Origin: DASQFQ01 sp963730115
GTDB taxonomy: Bacteria; Actinomycetota; Thermoleophilia; Solirubrobacterales; Solirubrobacteraceae
Length of the DNA stretch: 64,000 bases
Direction of reading: 5' to 3'
NCBI GenBank assembly: GCA_963730115.1
Contig: CAVSQM010000004.1
Coordinates: 62,001 to 126,000 of the forward strand
The notes beneath the pieces were generated by a model. The model saw only the letters and a list, made by a program, of their open reading frames with translations. It was not told where the DNA came from and made no database searches. The position numbers and the translations under genes are program-made. Below, piece after piece: positions 1-8,967 of the stretch. Position 1 is the first letter of the stretch; each line of letters starts with the position of its first letter.

Positions 1-1
1 C

Positions 2-1183
2 CTGGACCGTAACCAGGTCACCTTCCGCTGGAGCACGCCCGAGGATCCGAATGCGGCTGACCATTGGGACGGCCCGCTCCCACAGGACCCCGACCTGCCC
101 GCGATCCGGGTCGTCGGGGGCAAGACGGTGATCCGCCCGCAGCTGCGTCGTGTCGCGGAGTTGCTGCAACTCGGTACGGAGGCGGAGGTGGCGGAGTACG
201 ACACGGTGATCGTCGGCGCCGGCCCTGCGGGACTGGCTGCGGCGGTCTACGGGGCTTCAGAGGGGCTGAACACGATGGTGGTGGAACGACAGGCGCCGGG
301 CGGTCAGGCGGGGACCTCTTCACGTATCGAGAACTACCTCGGGTTCCCTTCTGGCGTGTCAGGCGACGAGTTGGCCAGCCGGGCGCTGCAGCAGGCGCGC
401 CGCCTCGGCGCGGAGATCCTCGTCACGCGCGCAATCGAGCGGATCGATGCCTCGACGCGGCAGGTCCACCTCGACGGCGGCGATGTCATCCGAGCGCGCA
501 CAATCATCCTCGCGTGCGGCGTGAGCTGGCGGAAGCTCGCGATCGAGGGTTTCGATCGCTTGGCCGGGAAAGGGATCTTCTACGGGGCGGCTCGTAGCGA
601 AGCGCCGAGCGTGCACGGCCAGGACATCCACATCGTGGGCGCTGGCAACTCTGCCGGCCAGGCAGCGCTCTTCTTCTCGAACCATGCCCGCAGCGTCACG
701 ATCCTCTGCCGTGGCACCGGCCTCGCGAAGAGCATGTCGCAGTACCTCATCGCCCAGCTCGAGGCGCGCGCGAACATCACAACGCTCGTCGACAGCGAGG
801 TAACCGCGGCGTACGGCGACGTGTCGCTCGAGGAGATCGACATCCACGACCGCATCACCGGGGCGACAACGCGACTGCACTCCGGCGGCCTCTACATCTT
901 TATCGGCGCCGACGCTCAGACCGGCTGGCTGCCGGCCGAGATCGCCCTCGACGGGCAGGGCTATGTGCTCACCGGCTCGGACATGCGCGCAACCGGCGCC
1001 TGGAGCCTCGCCCGCGACCCCTACCTTCTCGAAACGAGCGTCCCGGGCATCTTCGCGTGCGGCGACGTGCGCTTCGGTCCGGTCAAGCGTGTCGCCGCGG
1101 CCGTCGGCGAGGGCAGCATGTCAATCGCCTTCGTGCATCAGTACCTCAAGGAGGCGAAGGTCGCGCACGCGTCGCAGGCCTAA
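2..1183 (+). CDS. TrxR-like FAD/NAD(P) oxidoreductase without redox CXXC (5' partial)
   Basis: The gene enters from outside the window; 393 C-terminal residues are visible. The first 60 or so belong to the small N-terminal domain typical of actinobacterial fused thioredoxin-reductase-like proteins (LDRNQV, then VVGGKTVIRP). Then come the FAD site (IVGAGPAGLAAAVYG), the GGQAGTSSRIENYLGFP motif, the NAD(P) site (IVGAGNSAGQAA) and the C-terminal FAD motif (GIFACGDVR). Where thioredoxin reductase has its CxxC (YCATC) this protein has FYGAARSEA, so it cannot reduce thioredoxin by the usual route. A paralogue with the same substitution lies at 38024-39253. It probably transfers electrons from NAD(P)H to an unknown acceptor. 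Confidence 0.88.
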   Translation: MDRNQVTFRWSTPEDPNAADHWDGPLPQDPDLPAIRVVGGKTVIRPQLRRVAELLQLGTEAEVAEYDTVIVGAGPAGLAAAVYGASEGLNTMVVERQAPGGQAGTSSRIENYLGFPSGVSGDELASRALQQARRLGAEILVTRAIERIDASTRQVHLDGGDVIRARTIILACGVSWRKLAIEGFDRLAGKGIFYGAARSEAPSVHGQDIHIVGAGNSAGQAALFFSNHARSVTILCRGTGLAKSMSQYLIAQLEARANITTLVDSEVTAAYGDVSLEEIDIHDRITGATTRLHSGGLYIFIGADAQTGWLPAEIALDGQGYVLTGSDMRATGAWSLARDPYLLETSVPGIFACGDVRFGPVKRVAAAVGEGSMSIAFVHQYLKEAKVAHASQA

Positions 1184-1447
1184 CGCATCGGGCGGTTGCT
1201 GATGCTGATCGACCCCGACATCGGGCGGAGCATCTCCGTATCGCTCTTGGAAACCGAGGAGGCGCTGCGGCAGGGCCACGTGGCGCTCAGCCAGATGAAC
1301 CCGAGCGGCTCTGATGTCGGGAGGCGGACCTCGGTCGAGTCCGATGAGGTGGGTGTAGGCATTCGGCGGGTAAGCCGGTCGCCGCGCGGCGTCCCGGTCG
1401 TCGGCGGCTTTCAGGCCGCGGTTCTTTCGTCTGCGTCACTCCCCTGA
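1184..1447 (+). pseudogene. Truncated ABM-type monooxygenase-like fragment
   Basis: Directly after the flavoprotein stop, and in the same frame, comes a stretch reading LMLIDPDIGRS, SVSLLETEEALRQG and GRRTSVESDEVGVGI. This resembles the second half of small antibiotic-biosynthesis-monooxygenase-like (dimeric alpha/beta barrel) proteins, which end in a similar strand (VEVYEV...). The first half, including any plausible start codon with a ribosome binding site, is missing, and the reading frame continues 25 residues past the normal end. I read it as a 5'-truncated remnant; the family assignment is from memory of the consensus. Confidence 0.45.
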
Positions 1448-1560
1448 GGAGCGAGCCGTCGTCAGCGGCGAGTCTGAAACCGAACGCGGCTCGGCGCCCG
1501 CGCGTTGCGGCAGCGCGGCTCCGGTCTTACAGTCGCGGCTGCGAACTGGAGGGGGATTCG

Positions 1561-2286
1561 ATGAGCAGTCGGACGGTTGTCGTCGCCTTAGCGGCATGTG
1601 CATTATTCGTTTCACCGGCGACGACGCTCGCGGCGAAACCCTGGAACAGCGGCGGCGGAAAGCCCGGCGGCGGAGTCACCTGCAACCTGCCGGAGTCGAA
1701 TGCCGAGGCGCTCGAGATCCTCAGCAACTACTACCCCGGCTATTGGTGGGATCACACGGACCTCACGATCGCCGTGCAGGCCCATCCCAGCGCGACCGAC
1801 GAGCAGCTCGCCGCGATCCGCGACGCGATCGCGACGTGGTCGAGCACGCTGCGAGAGTGCTTCGACGGGCTGATCACGTTGACGGATGTGACCGGAAGCA
1901 AGCGCCAGGCGGCGGACATCATCGTGCACTACGTGCCGACCGCTGGGGGCGTCGTCTTCGGCGGCTACGCGATCTGCGGCGCCCACCGCTGTCCGAACAT
2001 CCTTGTCCGGTCAGACCTGCCGCCGAGCCAAGATCGCGACCCATACGACCCCGAATATCTCGGCTGGGTGACGCTGCACGAGATCGGGCACGCACTCGGT
2101 CTGGGTCACGCGACGAACCTGCTCGAGAGCACGGATCTCATGGGGTACGGATGGCCGGATCTCGGCGATCCGGTGCTGTCTGACTGCGACATCGACGCCC
2201 TCGCCTACGTCTTCGCCTGGGCGCTGAACGGCACCGAGCCAGCGCCTCCACCGGACGAGGGGCCCTACGACTGCTCACAAAGCTGA
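1561..2286 (+). CDS. Secreted matrixin-like zinc metalloprotease
   Basis: A 241-residue secreted protein. The first 25 residues form a signal peptide ending near TTLA, and GGAGGGGG precedes the ATG. The zinc site HEIGHALGLGH (HExxHxxGxxH) lies near residue 178 and is followed by a Met-turn (DLMGYG), which places it among the metzincins, closest to matrixins. The central part (WWDHTDLTIAV, AIRDAIATWSS) matches the usual matrixin substrate-cleft core. Two Cys pairs (near CGAHRC and CNL/CDID) may form disulfides. No propeptide cysteine switch is obvious, so activation control is unknown. It stands alone, with no operon partner. Confidence 0.85.
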   Translation: MSSRTVVVALAACALFVSPATTLAAKPWNSGGGKPGGGVTCNLPESNAEALEILSNYYPGYWWDHTDLTIAVQAHPSATDEQLAAIRDAIATWSSTLRECFDGLITLTDVTGSKRQAADIIVHYVPTAGGVVFGGYAICGAHRCPNILVRSDLPPSQDRDPYDPEYLGWVTLHEIGHALGLGHATNLLESTDLMGYGWPDLGDPVLSDCDIDALAYVFAWALNGTEPAPPPDEGPYDCSQS

Positions 2287-2453
2287 GAGCCCCTGACGTG
2301 AGTGAAATTCAGCCGTGGAGAACGCGACGGCCCTGAGCAACCTGATCGCCGCCGACAACCACCGTTGATGCGTGAGGTCTCATGGGCGCAGCTACCACGA
2401 GTAGACGCGGAGCACGCCGGTGATCGACGCGACGACCGCGATCTGGCGATGGA

Positions 2454-2735
2454 TCAGGACTCGCCTGCCGTCGAGGGCGGGAACAGCACATCCAACGGGA
2501 TCTCAACCCGACCCCGAGCGGCACCGTACTCAAGGGCCTCGAGCCAGCCCTCCAGGTCCGATAGCCGCTCAATTGCTGTTGTGATCATCCCACTGCGCAG
2601 GCCAGCCTCGACCTCGCCGAGGAGGTCGCTCACGACCTCCTGGACTTGATCGCTGAGCATCCCGGCAGCGCGGGAGATCTCCATTCCCTTCAGGGTGACG
2701 GCGCTCCCGGTCTCGGTAGGTTGCGCCTTAACCAT
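2454..2735 (-). CDS. Small hypothetical protein
   Basis: A 93-residue acidic, mostly helical cytoplasmic protein with no signal peptide or membrane segment. I do not recognise the family. The ATG at 2735 is chosen over the GTG at 2750 because GGTGGAG lies nine bases before it, while the GTG has a purine run directly against it. The helix-rich middle (SDQVQEVVSDLLGEVEAG, TTAIERLSDLEGWLEAL) and sensible amino-acid composition support real coding. The neighbouring 2287-2453 and 2736-2930 stretches hold nothing I can identify. Confidence 0.5.
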   Translation of the reverse strand: MVKAQPTETGSAVTLKGMEISRAAGMLSDQVQEVVSDLLGEVEAGLRSGMITTAIERLSDLEGWLEALEYGAARGRVEIPLDVLFPPSTAGES

Positions 2736-2930
2736 ATGCTGGAGCTCCACCTCCCCATGTGGTTAGAGAGCGGTGCGGCCAACTGACGGCGTCCGCGCCG
2801 AGCTCGCTTTGGGTTAACTCGCGGCCACCGTACTCCTCCTATCGAGGAGCGTCTACCTGGCGGATTGATGACCGGGCACTCGTGGAGGGGTCAGCGGGGC
2901 CCGGATTGACCGGGCGCGCCAAACCAATTC

Positions 2931-3233
2931 TTACTCGCCCGGGTGGTTGTTGCCGCCGGGGTTCGGCACGCCGCCCGAGGTCGGGATCTCGTCCCCGCCA
3001 CGGTTGCCGGCGTTGTAGGAGTTGCCGGGATCGCCGCCGTAGCAATGCTCGCCGGCAACGAACGTGATCGCGTCACTGCCGTTGCCATTGCCGGCGTTGC
3101 ACTTCGACTTGGTGTCGGGCGGCGGGGGCGGCGGCGGGCAATACCCCGCCAGCGCGGCCGCCGGCGCCAGCGCGCCGACTCCGAGCAGGACCGCAACCGA
3201 CGAGGCCGCAAGCCTCCCCTTGATCCTCACCAT
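2931..3233 (-). CDS. Small secreted Gly/Asn/Pro-rich protein
   Basis: A 100-residue exported protein. The start is clear: AAAGGAGG lies six bases before the ATG. A signal peptide (basic MVRIKGR, then a hydrophobic stretch ending AALA-GY) is followed by a run of seven prolines and a low-complexity mature part rich in Gly and Asn with three cysteines (YC, SKC, EHC). It has no enzyme motif. It resembles the many short secreted proteins of unknown role in this lineage; a surface or matrix role is only a guess. Confidence 0.65.
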   Translation of the reverse strand: MVRIKGRLAASSVAVLLGVGALAPAAALAGYCPPPPPPPDTKSKCNAGNGNGSDAITFVAGEHCYGGDPGNSYNAGNRGGDEIPTSGGVPNPGGNNHPGE

Positions 3234-3618
3234 CTCCTACCTCCTTTGGTCCCTGTCGCCCTCTTGGCGACGTTCATGAGCTAGGACCTCCGCTGGCGGA
3301 CGAAGTTGAGGACTTGCTCGATGCCCGTTCTAGGCGTCACCCCGCCGTAGGCGTCATTACCTTGCCGCCCCATCGCCCCAACTCGGGAGTTGGAGAGATG
3401 TGGCAAGCGGCACGCACGAAGGCGGGCGGCGCTGAAACACGTACCGCGACTGGAGCAGCGTCTCGCTCGACACTCCGGATCGGCTTGGGCGGGACGCTAG
3501 GACGACCGGGCCTTGAGCGCCGGCCGCCGGCGATGCCCACGGTCGTGCCGGAGCTAACTCCTCAACCTTCGCGTGCCGCGGGGGTCAGTGCATGTGACCC
3601 CTACTTGTGGAGGACTTC
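3234..3618. other. Intergenic region, nothing recognised
   Basis: About 385 bases between the divergent secreted-protein genes. I see no credible coding frame. Both genes have good Shine-Dalgarno sites at the two ends, so it presumably holds two divergent promoters, but no convincing -10/-35 pair was found. Confidence 0.4.
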
Positions 3619-4215
3619 ATGAGGAAGCTGTTACTCGCAGGCGCCATGTCCGCCGCCGCGATCGCCCCTGCGGCCGCTTACGGCGCAGACCCGGCTCCGT
3701 CCGACTTCAAGAACGCCGCCAAGTACTGCAAGGCCCTCAAGGCCGCGTCCGATACGAACTTCGCGTCGATGTTCGGCACGAAGAAGAACGCGTACGGCAA
3801 GTGTGTCTCGTCGACCGCGAAACAACGGGCCAACGAGGACGCCGCGCAAGAGAAGGCCGCCAAGACGAACGCGGCGAAGAAGTGCAAGGCCGAGCGTGAG
3901 GATCCGAACTTCGCGGCTGCCCACGGCGGCAAGACCTTCGAGCAGTTCTACGGCACCGGCAAGGGCAAGAACGCCTACGGCAAGTGCGTATCTCAGAACG
4001 CTAAGCAGGACAAGGCCGCAGCGGACGACAAGGACAAGGCAGAGCAGAAGGATCGCGTGAACGCCGCCAAGCAGTGCAAGGCGGCGAAGAAGAGCGACCC
4101 CGACCGGTTCGCTGACGACTACGGAACCCGCCGCAACGCGTTTGGCAAGTGCGTATCGCGTACTGCCAAGAAGCTCGCGGCCGAGCGCAAGACCGAGAGC
4201 GCCCCGGCGGCGTAG
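3619..4215 (+). CDS. Secreted protein with three Cys-containing repeats
   Basis: A 198-residue Lys/Ala-rich exported protein. The start is the ATG at 3619, preceded by GGAGGA; the signal peptide ends near AAAYGA. The mature protein is three copies of one unit, starting near residues 34, 80 and 139: NAAK-x-CKA, a spacer of 16-30 residues containing Phe, then GT-basic-NA(Y/F)GKCVS and a basic tail (TAKQ/NAKQ/TAKK). Each unit has exactly two cysteines, suggesting one disulfide per repeat. I know no function for this repeat. A strong hairpin follows the stop. Confidence 0.75.
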   Translation: MRKLLLAGAMSAAAIAPAAAYGADPAPSDFKNAAKYCKALKAASDTNFASMFGTKKNAYGKCVSSTAKQRANEDAAQEKAAKTNAAKKCKAEREDPNFAAAHGGKTFEQFYGTGKGKNAYGKCVSQNAKQDKAAADDKDKAEQKDRVNAAKQCKAAKKSDPDRFADDYGTRRNAFGKCVSRTAKKLAAERKTESAPAA

Positions 4216-4229
4216 CCGCCGTCACGTCA

Positions 4230-4258
4230 GGTGCCGGCGCCCTCCCAGCGCCGGCGCC
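4230..4258 (+). terminator. Intrinsic terminator-like hairpin
   Basis: GGTGCCGGCGC, a 7-base loop, then GCGCCGGCGCC form an 11-bp stem with one G-T pair, 15 bases after the stop of the repeat protein. There is no T tract, as is common in high-GC actinobacteria. Confidence 0.55.
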
Positions 4259-4416
4259 TCCACCGCCGCGACGTCGTAGTGCTCGCGAGTGGGGCTCGCC
4301 TCGAGGAGCCGGGCGGCACCGCAACGCTGCAGGTACCGGCCCACACCCAGCGAGCCACGGTCGCCCAGGGAGGACAGGCAACGCAGCGAGCGCTCAATGA
4401 GCGAGCTCGGGCGGGT

Positions 4417-4645
4417 GAGAGTGCTGCTTTGCGCGAATAGCGGAAGTGCGGGTGGCCTCACGCCAGACACCCGCTTGTCGTCCTTTCCGACAGTCCGCTG
4501 GAGTGAATCGAGGCCCGCTTGTCTACGACGGCGTATCAAAGGTCGTGGTGGTCGAGCCAGTCGAGGATCCTCTTGGTCACGCTCTTGCTCGTCCTGTGGA
4601 AGAGGCCGACGTGCCCGGCGTTCCTCTGGAAGTAGACCGCGACCT
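4417..4645. repeat. Dispersed repeat, copy 1 (hydrolase tail plus downstream)
   Basis: This stretch covers the last 35 codons or so of the minus-strand hydrolase and 110 bases beyond its stop. It reappears in degraded form at 10900-11241, where shared blocks include GAGTGCTGCTTTGCGCG, TCACGCCAGACACCC, GACAGTCCG and the codons for VYFQRNAGH and LFH-TSKSV. A shorter piece of the non-coding end is found at 9285-9330. The copy here is the one attached to an intact gene. Confidence 0.7.
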
Positions 4646-5963
4646 CGCAGTTGCAGCCGTTGCGCCACATCGCGATCTCGGGCGTGACAAGGTCGGGATC
4701 CGCGGCGTGGTTGTCGGGGCCCGGGAAGGCCGCGTCCCGATCGCCGAACACCAGCAGCACAGGGGTGGGACCAACGTTCCCGATCGTCTCGGCCGGGAGG
4801 TTGAGGTTGCCGCCCTCGCCGCTCGGCGTCGGCCAGGCAGTCTGGGCGTAGTAGTCAGGCCCGCAGAGCTGGTCGAGAGCCTTGGCCCTCATCCCCGGGA
4901 CGTAGAACAGAAATCTCTCGCAGAACTCGGAGTAGCCGTCGGTGCCGTCGAGGAAGAACTCGACGTAGTCCTCGCGCGCGGCGAGCTGCGGCACCAGGAC
5001 GCCGATGAGCTCCTGGAAGGCCTCCGAGAGTTGGGGCTGGTTCGACCAAAACATCGGGATGATTCCGTCGATGTCGTGGTGGCGAGTGGCGTAGCCCTCG
5101 ACGATGGCGGCTCCCGAGCTGAAGCCGGACAGGACGACACGGGTGGCACCGCGGCCCGCCGGCTTGCCCGCGCAATCGGTGTACGAGCCGGTGCGGATCT
5201 GGGTGACCATCTGGTGGGTCATCTCGACATAGCCGTCCGGGGTCAGCAGCGAACCGGATCCCGGGGGCCGCTCGTAGGGGCTGTCACCGTAGCCGAGGCG
5301 ATCGATCGCGAACACCGCATAGCCTCTCTTGGCCAGCGACCGCGCCGTGTCGTGGGTGCCCTTGATGATGGGCGCGCCGCCGCTCCACGCGCTCCGCTCG
5401 GCGACCGCGCCGTGTTGCAGAAGGAGGGCGGTCGAGCGCAAGTGAGACCTCTTCTTCACACGGAATAGGGTGCCGTGGACCGTCGAGGGGATGGGATCAC
5501 CGGTGTTTTTCACGGTGAAGCACACCTCGTCCGCGGTGGACTTGGAGTGACTGCGGCTCTGAGACGCAGACACGTTTACGCGCTCGCACCATCTACGCGT
5601 GTCAGTGACACGCGATCTGGTTCGCGTGTTCGCAACAGCGCAGACACGGCCGGTGCCGTTCTCGAAGCGGGTCCCACGGCGGGTGCGCGCCTTGACCTGC
5701 CAGTGCTGGAGCTCGCCCGTGCAACGGCCCTTCCACCGGTTCCGCGCGCGGGCCGCAGTCGCCGGCTGGCGGACGACGACGCTGATCGAGACGCGCTCTC
5801 CGCGCGTGCATCGGATCGGCCCGTTCACCACCACCAGCTTGCCGCGCGCCTTGTGGGTGGCGAGGTCGTCGATCGTGTTTGCGCTGAGGAACGCACTCGC
5901 CGCGTCGGCTCCGCCGAGCATCGCGACGCCGAGACCGAGGGCCAACAGGCATGTCCTCATCAT
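4536..5963 (-). CDS. Secreted alpha/beta hydrolase
   Basis: A 475-residue exported protein. A signal peptide (MMRTCLLALGLGVAML...ASA) leads into about 165 residues of basic, Cys-containing sequence with short motifs like those of other secreted proteins here. An alpha/beta hydrolase fold follows: oxyanion region LLLQHGAV near residue 184, nucleophile elbow GFSSGA near 285, acid in VFGDRD near 417 and histidine in NAGHVGLFH near 457. Substrate is unknown; the fold suits esterase or amidase activity on a small molecule. Part of its 3' end is duplicated near 11 kb. Confidence 0.8.
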   Translation of the reverse strand: MMRTCLLALGLGVAMLGGADAASAFLSANTIDDLATHKARGKLVVVNGPIRCTRGERVSISVVVRQPATAARARNRWKGRCTGELQHWQVKARTRRGTRFENGTGRVCAVANTRTRSRVTDTRRWCERVNVSASQSRSHSKSTADEVCFTVKNTGDPIPSTVHGTLFRVKKRSHLRSTALLLQHGAVAERSAWSGGAPIIKGTHDTARSLAKRGYAVFAIDRLGYGDSPYERPPGSGSLLTPDGYVEMTHQMVTQIRTGSYTDCAGKPAGRGATRVVLSGFSSGAAIVEGYATRHHDIDGIIPMFWSNQPQLSEAFQELIGVLVPQLAAREDYVEFFLDGTDGYSEFCERFLFYVPGMRAKALDQLCGPDYYAQTAWPTPSGEGGNLNLPAETIGNVGPTPVLLVFGDRDAAFPGPDNHAADPDLVTPEIAMWRNGCNCEVAVYFQRNAGHVGLFHRTSKSVTKRILDWLDHHDL

Positions 5964-6288
5964 GTGTTCCTTCCGTCTAGGTCGCGCGCCAGCAGCGCCA
6001 TCCGAGAGAAAGCCGCGATCAGCTGCCTCGGCCCGGGTGGCTCGGCGGTCCCGCGACGGTGGGCGTCGATCGTGCCCACGCTCACCTGCGCACGTTCAGG
6101 CCCGAGCCAGTCCGCAAAGCCGCGTTCCGCGATCTCGTCGCCGAGGACGAGCTCACGCGCGGTCGCCGCGGGTGCATCTCCGCACCACCCCATCCGCCGT
6201 GCAGGAGCAGCAGCGGGATTTTTGCGCCGCCCCTCCAGACGTACACGGGTCGCCCATCGACTGCGCACTCGTCTCGCCCCACATTCAA
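5960..6288 (-). pseudogene. Decayed alpha/beta hydrolase
   Basis: An ATG overlapping the stop of the upstream hydrolase (ATGA) opens a frame that starts as a normal hydrolase N-terminus: VDGRPVYVWRGG, LLLLHGGWGGAEMH. After about 40 residues the frame degenerates, and a second frame reading ELVLGDEIAERGFADWLG takes over to the stop. The total length is about 100 residues instead of 250-300, and nucleophile and histidine motifs are absent. Both a frameshift and a large internal deletion must have occurred. Confidence 0.55.
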
Positions 6289-7211
6289 ACCGCTAGTGGA
6301 ATCGCAGCAGGACTGCGGCGGGCGAGGAAGCTGAGGATCGCCGCGTTGACCTCGCCGGGGTTCTCCTCGTTCATTAAGTGCGACGCGGCCGTGACCTCGA
6401 CCCGTTCCGCGTCGGGCAGCAGCTGCTGCAGGCGGTCGGTGAGCCGCGGTAGGTAGGCGGGAGTCCGCTCTCCCGTCATGAGCAGGGTCGGGACCTGGAC
6501 ACCGCGCACGTCGTGCTCGCTCAGGGGCGGGAAGCCCGCGCCGAGCACCTGCGCCCGCAGTGTGCTCAGGTTCTCGCCTGCCTGCTGCTTGCGCTCCTGT
6601 GGAAGCTGCTCGTAGGTGTCCTTGCCGAGCAGGCCGTGGGCGAATTTCTGCATCGCTGCGTCGTCGTCGCCCCGCTGGAACGCCTTCTGGGCGGGGACCG
6701 CCGTCTTCGCGGCGAAGCTGAGGATCGTCAGCGCGGTCCGCGGCCGGCGGAAGAGTCGTAGCAGTTCCGTGGGGCGCGGCGGCACGCTCATGAAAAGCGG
6801 CAGCACCGGCGGCTCCTGGAGCACCAGGGTGCGCACCAGCTGCGGATGGCGGATCGCGGTCAACAGACAGATGAAGGCGCCAAAGGAGTGCCCGACGAGG
6901 TGGGCTGGCGCGGCGCCTGTCACGCCCAGGAGGGCGACTAGGTCGTCCACGTGCGGGAGCATCTGGTCGTCGGCGTCCGGCTCGATGTCCTGATTGGGCC
7001 GTGCGTACCGGCGGCTGTAGGCGATCGCGCGGTAGGAAGCACCGATCGCTGGGAGCTGCTGCTCCCAGCTGCGCAGATCGTCGGCGGTGCCGTGGACGAG
7101 GACAACGGCCTCGCCGTCGCCCTGCTCTCGGTACGCGAGGCTGGCCCCGTTGACAGCGGCGGTCCGGACTCCCTCGAATCCGGGGCTCACGTCGCAGCCG
7201 GTATCGGTCAT
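6285..7211 (-). CDS. Alpha/beta hydrolase
   Basis: A 308-residue cytoplasmic hydrolase. Motifs in order: strand VVLVHGTADD (oxyanion hole), nucleophile elbow LVGHSFGAF near residue 108, cap region of about 80 residues rich in Phe/Arg/Gln, late strand PTLLMTGERTP and histidine ASHLMNEENP. The Met at 7211 (MTDTGCDV) is preferred over an upstream start because residues before it do not fit the fold. Its stop overlaps the start of the decayed hydrolase downstream, so the two were once one operon. Relatives include haloalkane dehalogenase- and epoxide-hydrolase-like enzymes; the substrate cannot be told. Confidence 0.8.
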   Translation of the reverse strand: MTDTGCDVSPGFEGVRTAAVNGASLAYREQGDGEAVVLVHGTADDLRSWEQQLPAIGASYRAIAYSRRYARPNQDIEPDADDQMLPHVDDLVALLGVTGAAPAHLVGHSFGAFICLLTAIRHPQLVRTLVLQEPPVLPLFMSVPPRPTELLRLFRRPRTALTILSFAAKTAVPAQKAFQRGDDDAAMQKFAHGLLGKDTYEQLPQERKQQAGENLSTLRAQVLGAGFPPLSEHDVRGVQVPTLLMTGERTPAYLPRLTDRLQQLLPDAERVEVTAASHLMNEENPGEVNAAILSFLARRSPAAIPLAV

Positions 7212-7296
7212 ACCGGCCACGGTCGCACGACGGGGAGCCGCGAGCATGAGCGAAAACCCCTACTTCGCGGCGGAACTTGCGGCCGCCGCCAAACCC

Positions 7297-8967
7297 TCAG
7301 GGGCGGTGCTCGAGGTTGCGAACGGCGTAGGCCGCCGCTTCGCCGCGACCGCGCAGCTCCAACTTGGAGAGCACGCTGGCGACATGATTCTCGACAGTCT
7401 TGCGGGTGATGAACATGCGCTCGGCCATCTCGCGGTTGGAAAGGCCCTCCCCCAGCAGGCGTAGCACCTCGGACTCGCGCTTGGTCAGCACGCCGATTCC
7501 CCGCGGGCCGGCGCGTGCCGCCTTCATCCCCAGCGAGCGCAGGAACGCGGCGGCCGAATCGGCGTCGCCCGCGGCGCCAAGCCGTTCGAAGCCGGCGAGT
7601 GCGGCCGTGGCCTCGGCGATCGCGACTTCACGCTCCCCCTCACCCATCGCCCGCGCCAGGAGCAGCCGCGTGCGAGCGATCTCTAGCGGCATCTCGAGGC
7701 GTGAGAATGCCTCCAGCGCTCGCTCCAAGTGAGCCAGCCCGTCGCCCTCCGCCGTCGCGACGACGAGCCCGAGTGCCCGCTCGCCGCGGGCGACGATCAC
7801 ATCGCAGCCAAGGCTCGTGCCGAGCTCAGCGAGTCGGCGGGCCCTGGCGCCGGCCTCGCGGACCTTGCCCTGCGCGATCTCGACCTGCACCAGCAGCTCG
7901 AGTAGCGGCGCGCACCGCAGGCAGTCCTCACCGAGCTGGCGCGCGCGGCGGCCGAGCATCGACGCGGCGACGGCAAGCTCGCCGCGGGCCAGGTGGATCG
8001 AGCCGAGGGCATAGCCGGCGGCGACGTCGTCCTCGAGGCCGTCGAGCAGCCGCACCGCCTCCTCGATCCGGCCCTGCCCGAGGCGCAGCTCCGCGAGCTT
8101 TGCCAGCACCTCGGCGTGGAGGCGGGGCTCGGCGGTCTTCGGCATCTTCTCGAGCGCGGAGCGAAACTCTCGCTCAGCCTCGGCCCATCGGCCGGTCGCG
8201 AGCAGAACGCTGCCGTAGTGCAGGCGGCAGAGGATGTAGACGTGGGGGGAGCCGTAGCTGCGGTTGAACTCGTCGGCGGCGCGAATCCACCGCGCCGCCC
8301 GCCCGACCTCTGCGGCGCGGGCGCAGGCCACCACCGTCTTGCAACTCGTGTACACGACCGTTTCCGGGCTCTCGTCCTCGCCGGCGAGCGAGGCGGCCAT
8401 CGCCTCGTCGAGTAGGGCCGTCCCCTCCTCGACTCTGCCCATCTCGACCAGCGCCGCGCCGATCTCGCTCAGCGCGCACAGCTCGGCGTTGGGGCCAGGA
8501 GCGCCTGGGAAGCGGTGGGCGATCTCGAGCGCCTCGCGCCCGTAGCCCAGGGCGGCATGCGGGTCGTCGCTCGCGGACGCGAGTGAAGCCCGACACAGCA
8601 GCACCCAGGCCTCCATCAGCGGGGGCAGCTCGAATTGCTCGACCAGGCGCTCGAAACGGCCGAGCCAGCCTCGCGAGGCGGCGAGGTTGCCGAGGCTGCC
8701 CGCGTACTGCGAGCACAACTGCATCGCGATCAGCGCGGCCTGAAACGGGTCAGGGCGGCGGCGAAACTCTGCGTAGGCTCGCTCGCGGTACCGCAACGAG
8801 GCCTCGGTCTCATCCAACCACCCGAGCGCACTCCCAAGCCCATTCAAAGCCTCAGCGGTTTCCTCCTGCTCGAGCGCGGCCTCGAACGAGCGCTTGGCGG
8901 CAGCCCACTCTCTCGCCAAAAGAGCCTGCTGACCCGCGACCAGAAGCGCTTCGGTGCCGCCCGGCAC
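7297..8967 (-). CDS. LuxR-family regulator with TPR-like N-terminus
   Basis: A 556-residue DNA-binding protein. The first 480 residues are helix-turn-helix repeats of TPR type (for example QALLAREWAAAKRSFEAAL, then GLGSALGWLDE). The last 60 residues are a LuxR/NarL helix-turn-helix (LTKRESEVLRLLGEG, then TRKTVENHVASVLSKLEL). It lacks the Walker A/B ATPase that full LAL regulators carry in front of the TPR part; compare the 920-residue protein at 44498-47260. The gene begins cleanly with MPGGTEALLVAGQQALL, so this looks like a natural short form. It likely controls neighbouring hydrolase genes, which is an inference from position only. Confidence 0.8.
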   Translation of the reverse strand: MPGGTEALLVAGQQALLAREWAAAKRSFEAALEQEETAEALNGLGSALGWLDETEASLRYRERAYAEFRRRPDPFQAALIAMQLCSQYAGSLGNLAASRGWLGRFERLVEQFELPPLMEAWVLLCRASLASASDDPHAALGYGREALEIAHRFPGAPGPNAELCALSEIGAALVEMGRVEEGTALLDEAMAASLAGEDESPETVVYTSCKTVVACARAAEVGRAARWIRAADEFNRSYGSPHVYILCRLHYGSVLLATGRWAEAEREFRSALEKMPKTAEPRLHAEVLAKLAELRLGQGRIEEAVRLLDGLEDDVAAGYALGSIHLARGELAVAASMLGRRARQLGEDCLRCAPLLELLVQVEIAQGKVREAGARARRLAELGTSLGCDVIVARGERALGLVVATAEGDGLAHLERALEAFSRLEMPLEIARTRLLLARAMGEGEREVAIAEATAALAGFERLGAAGDADSAAAFLRSLGMKAARAGPRGIGVLTKRESEVLRLLGEGLSNREMAERMFITRKTVENHVASVLSKLELRGRGEAAAYAVRNLEHRP

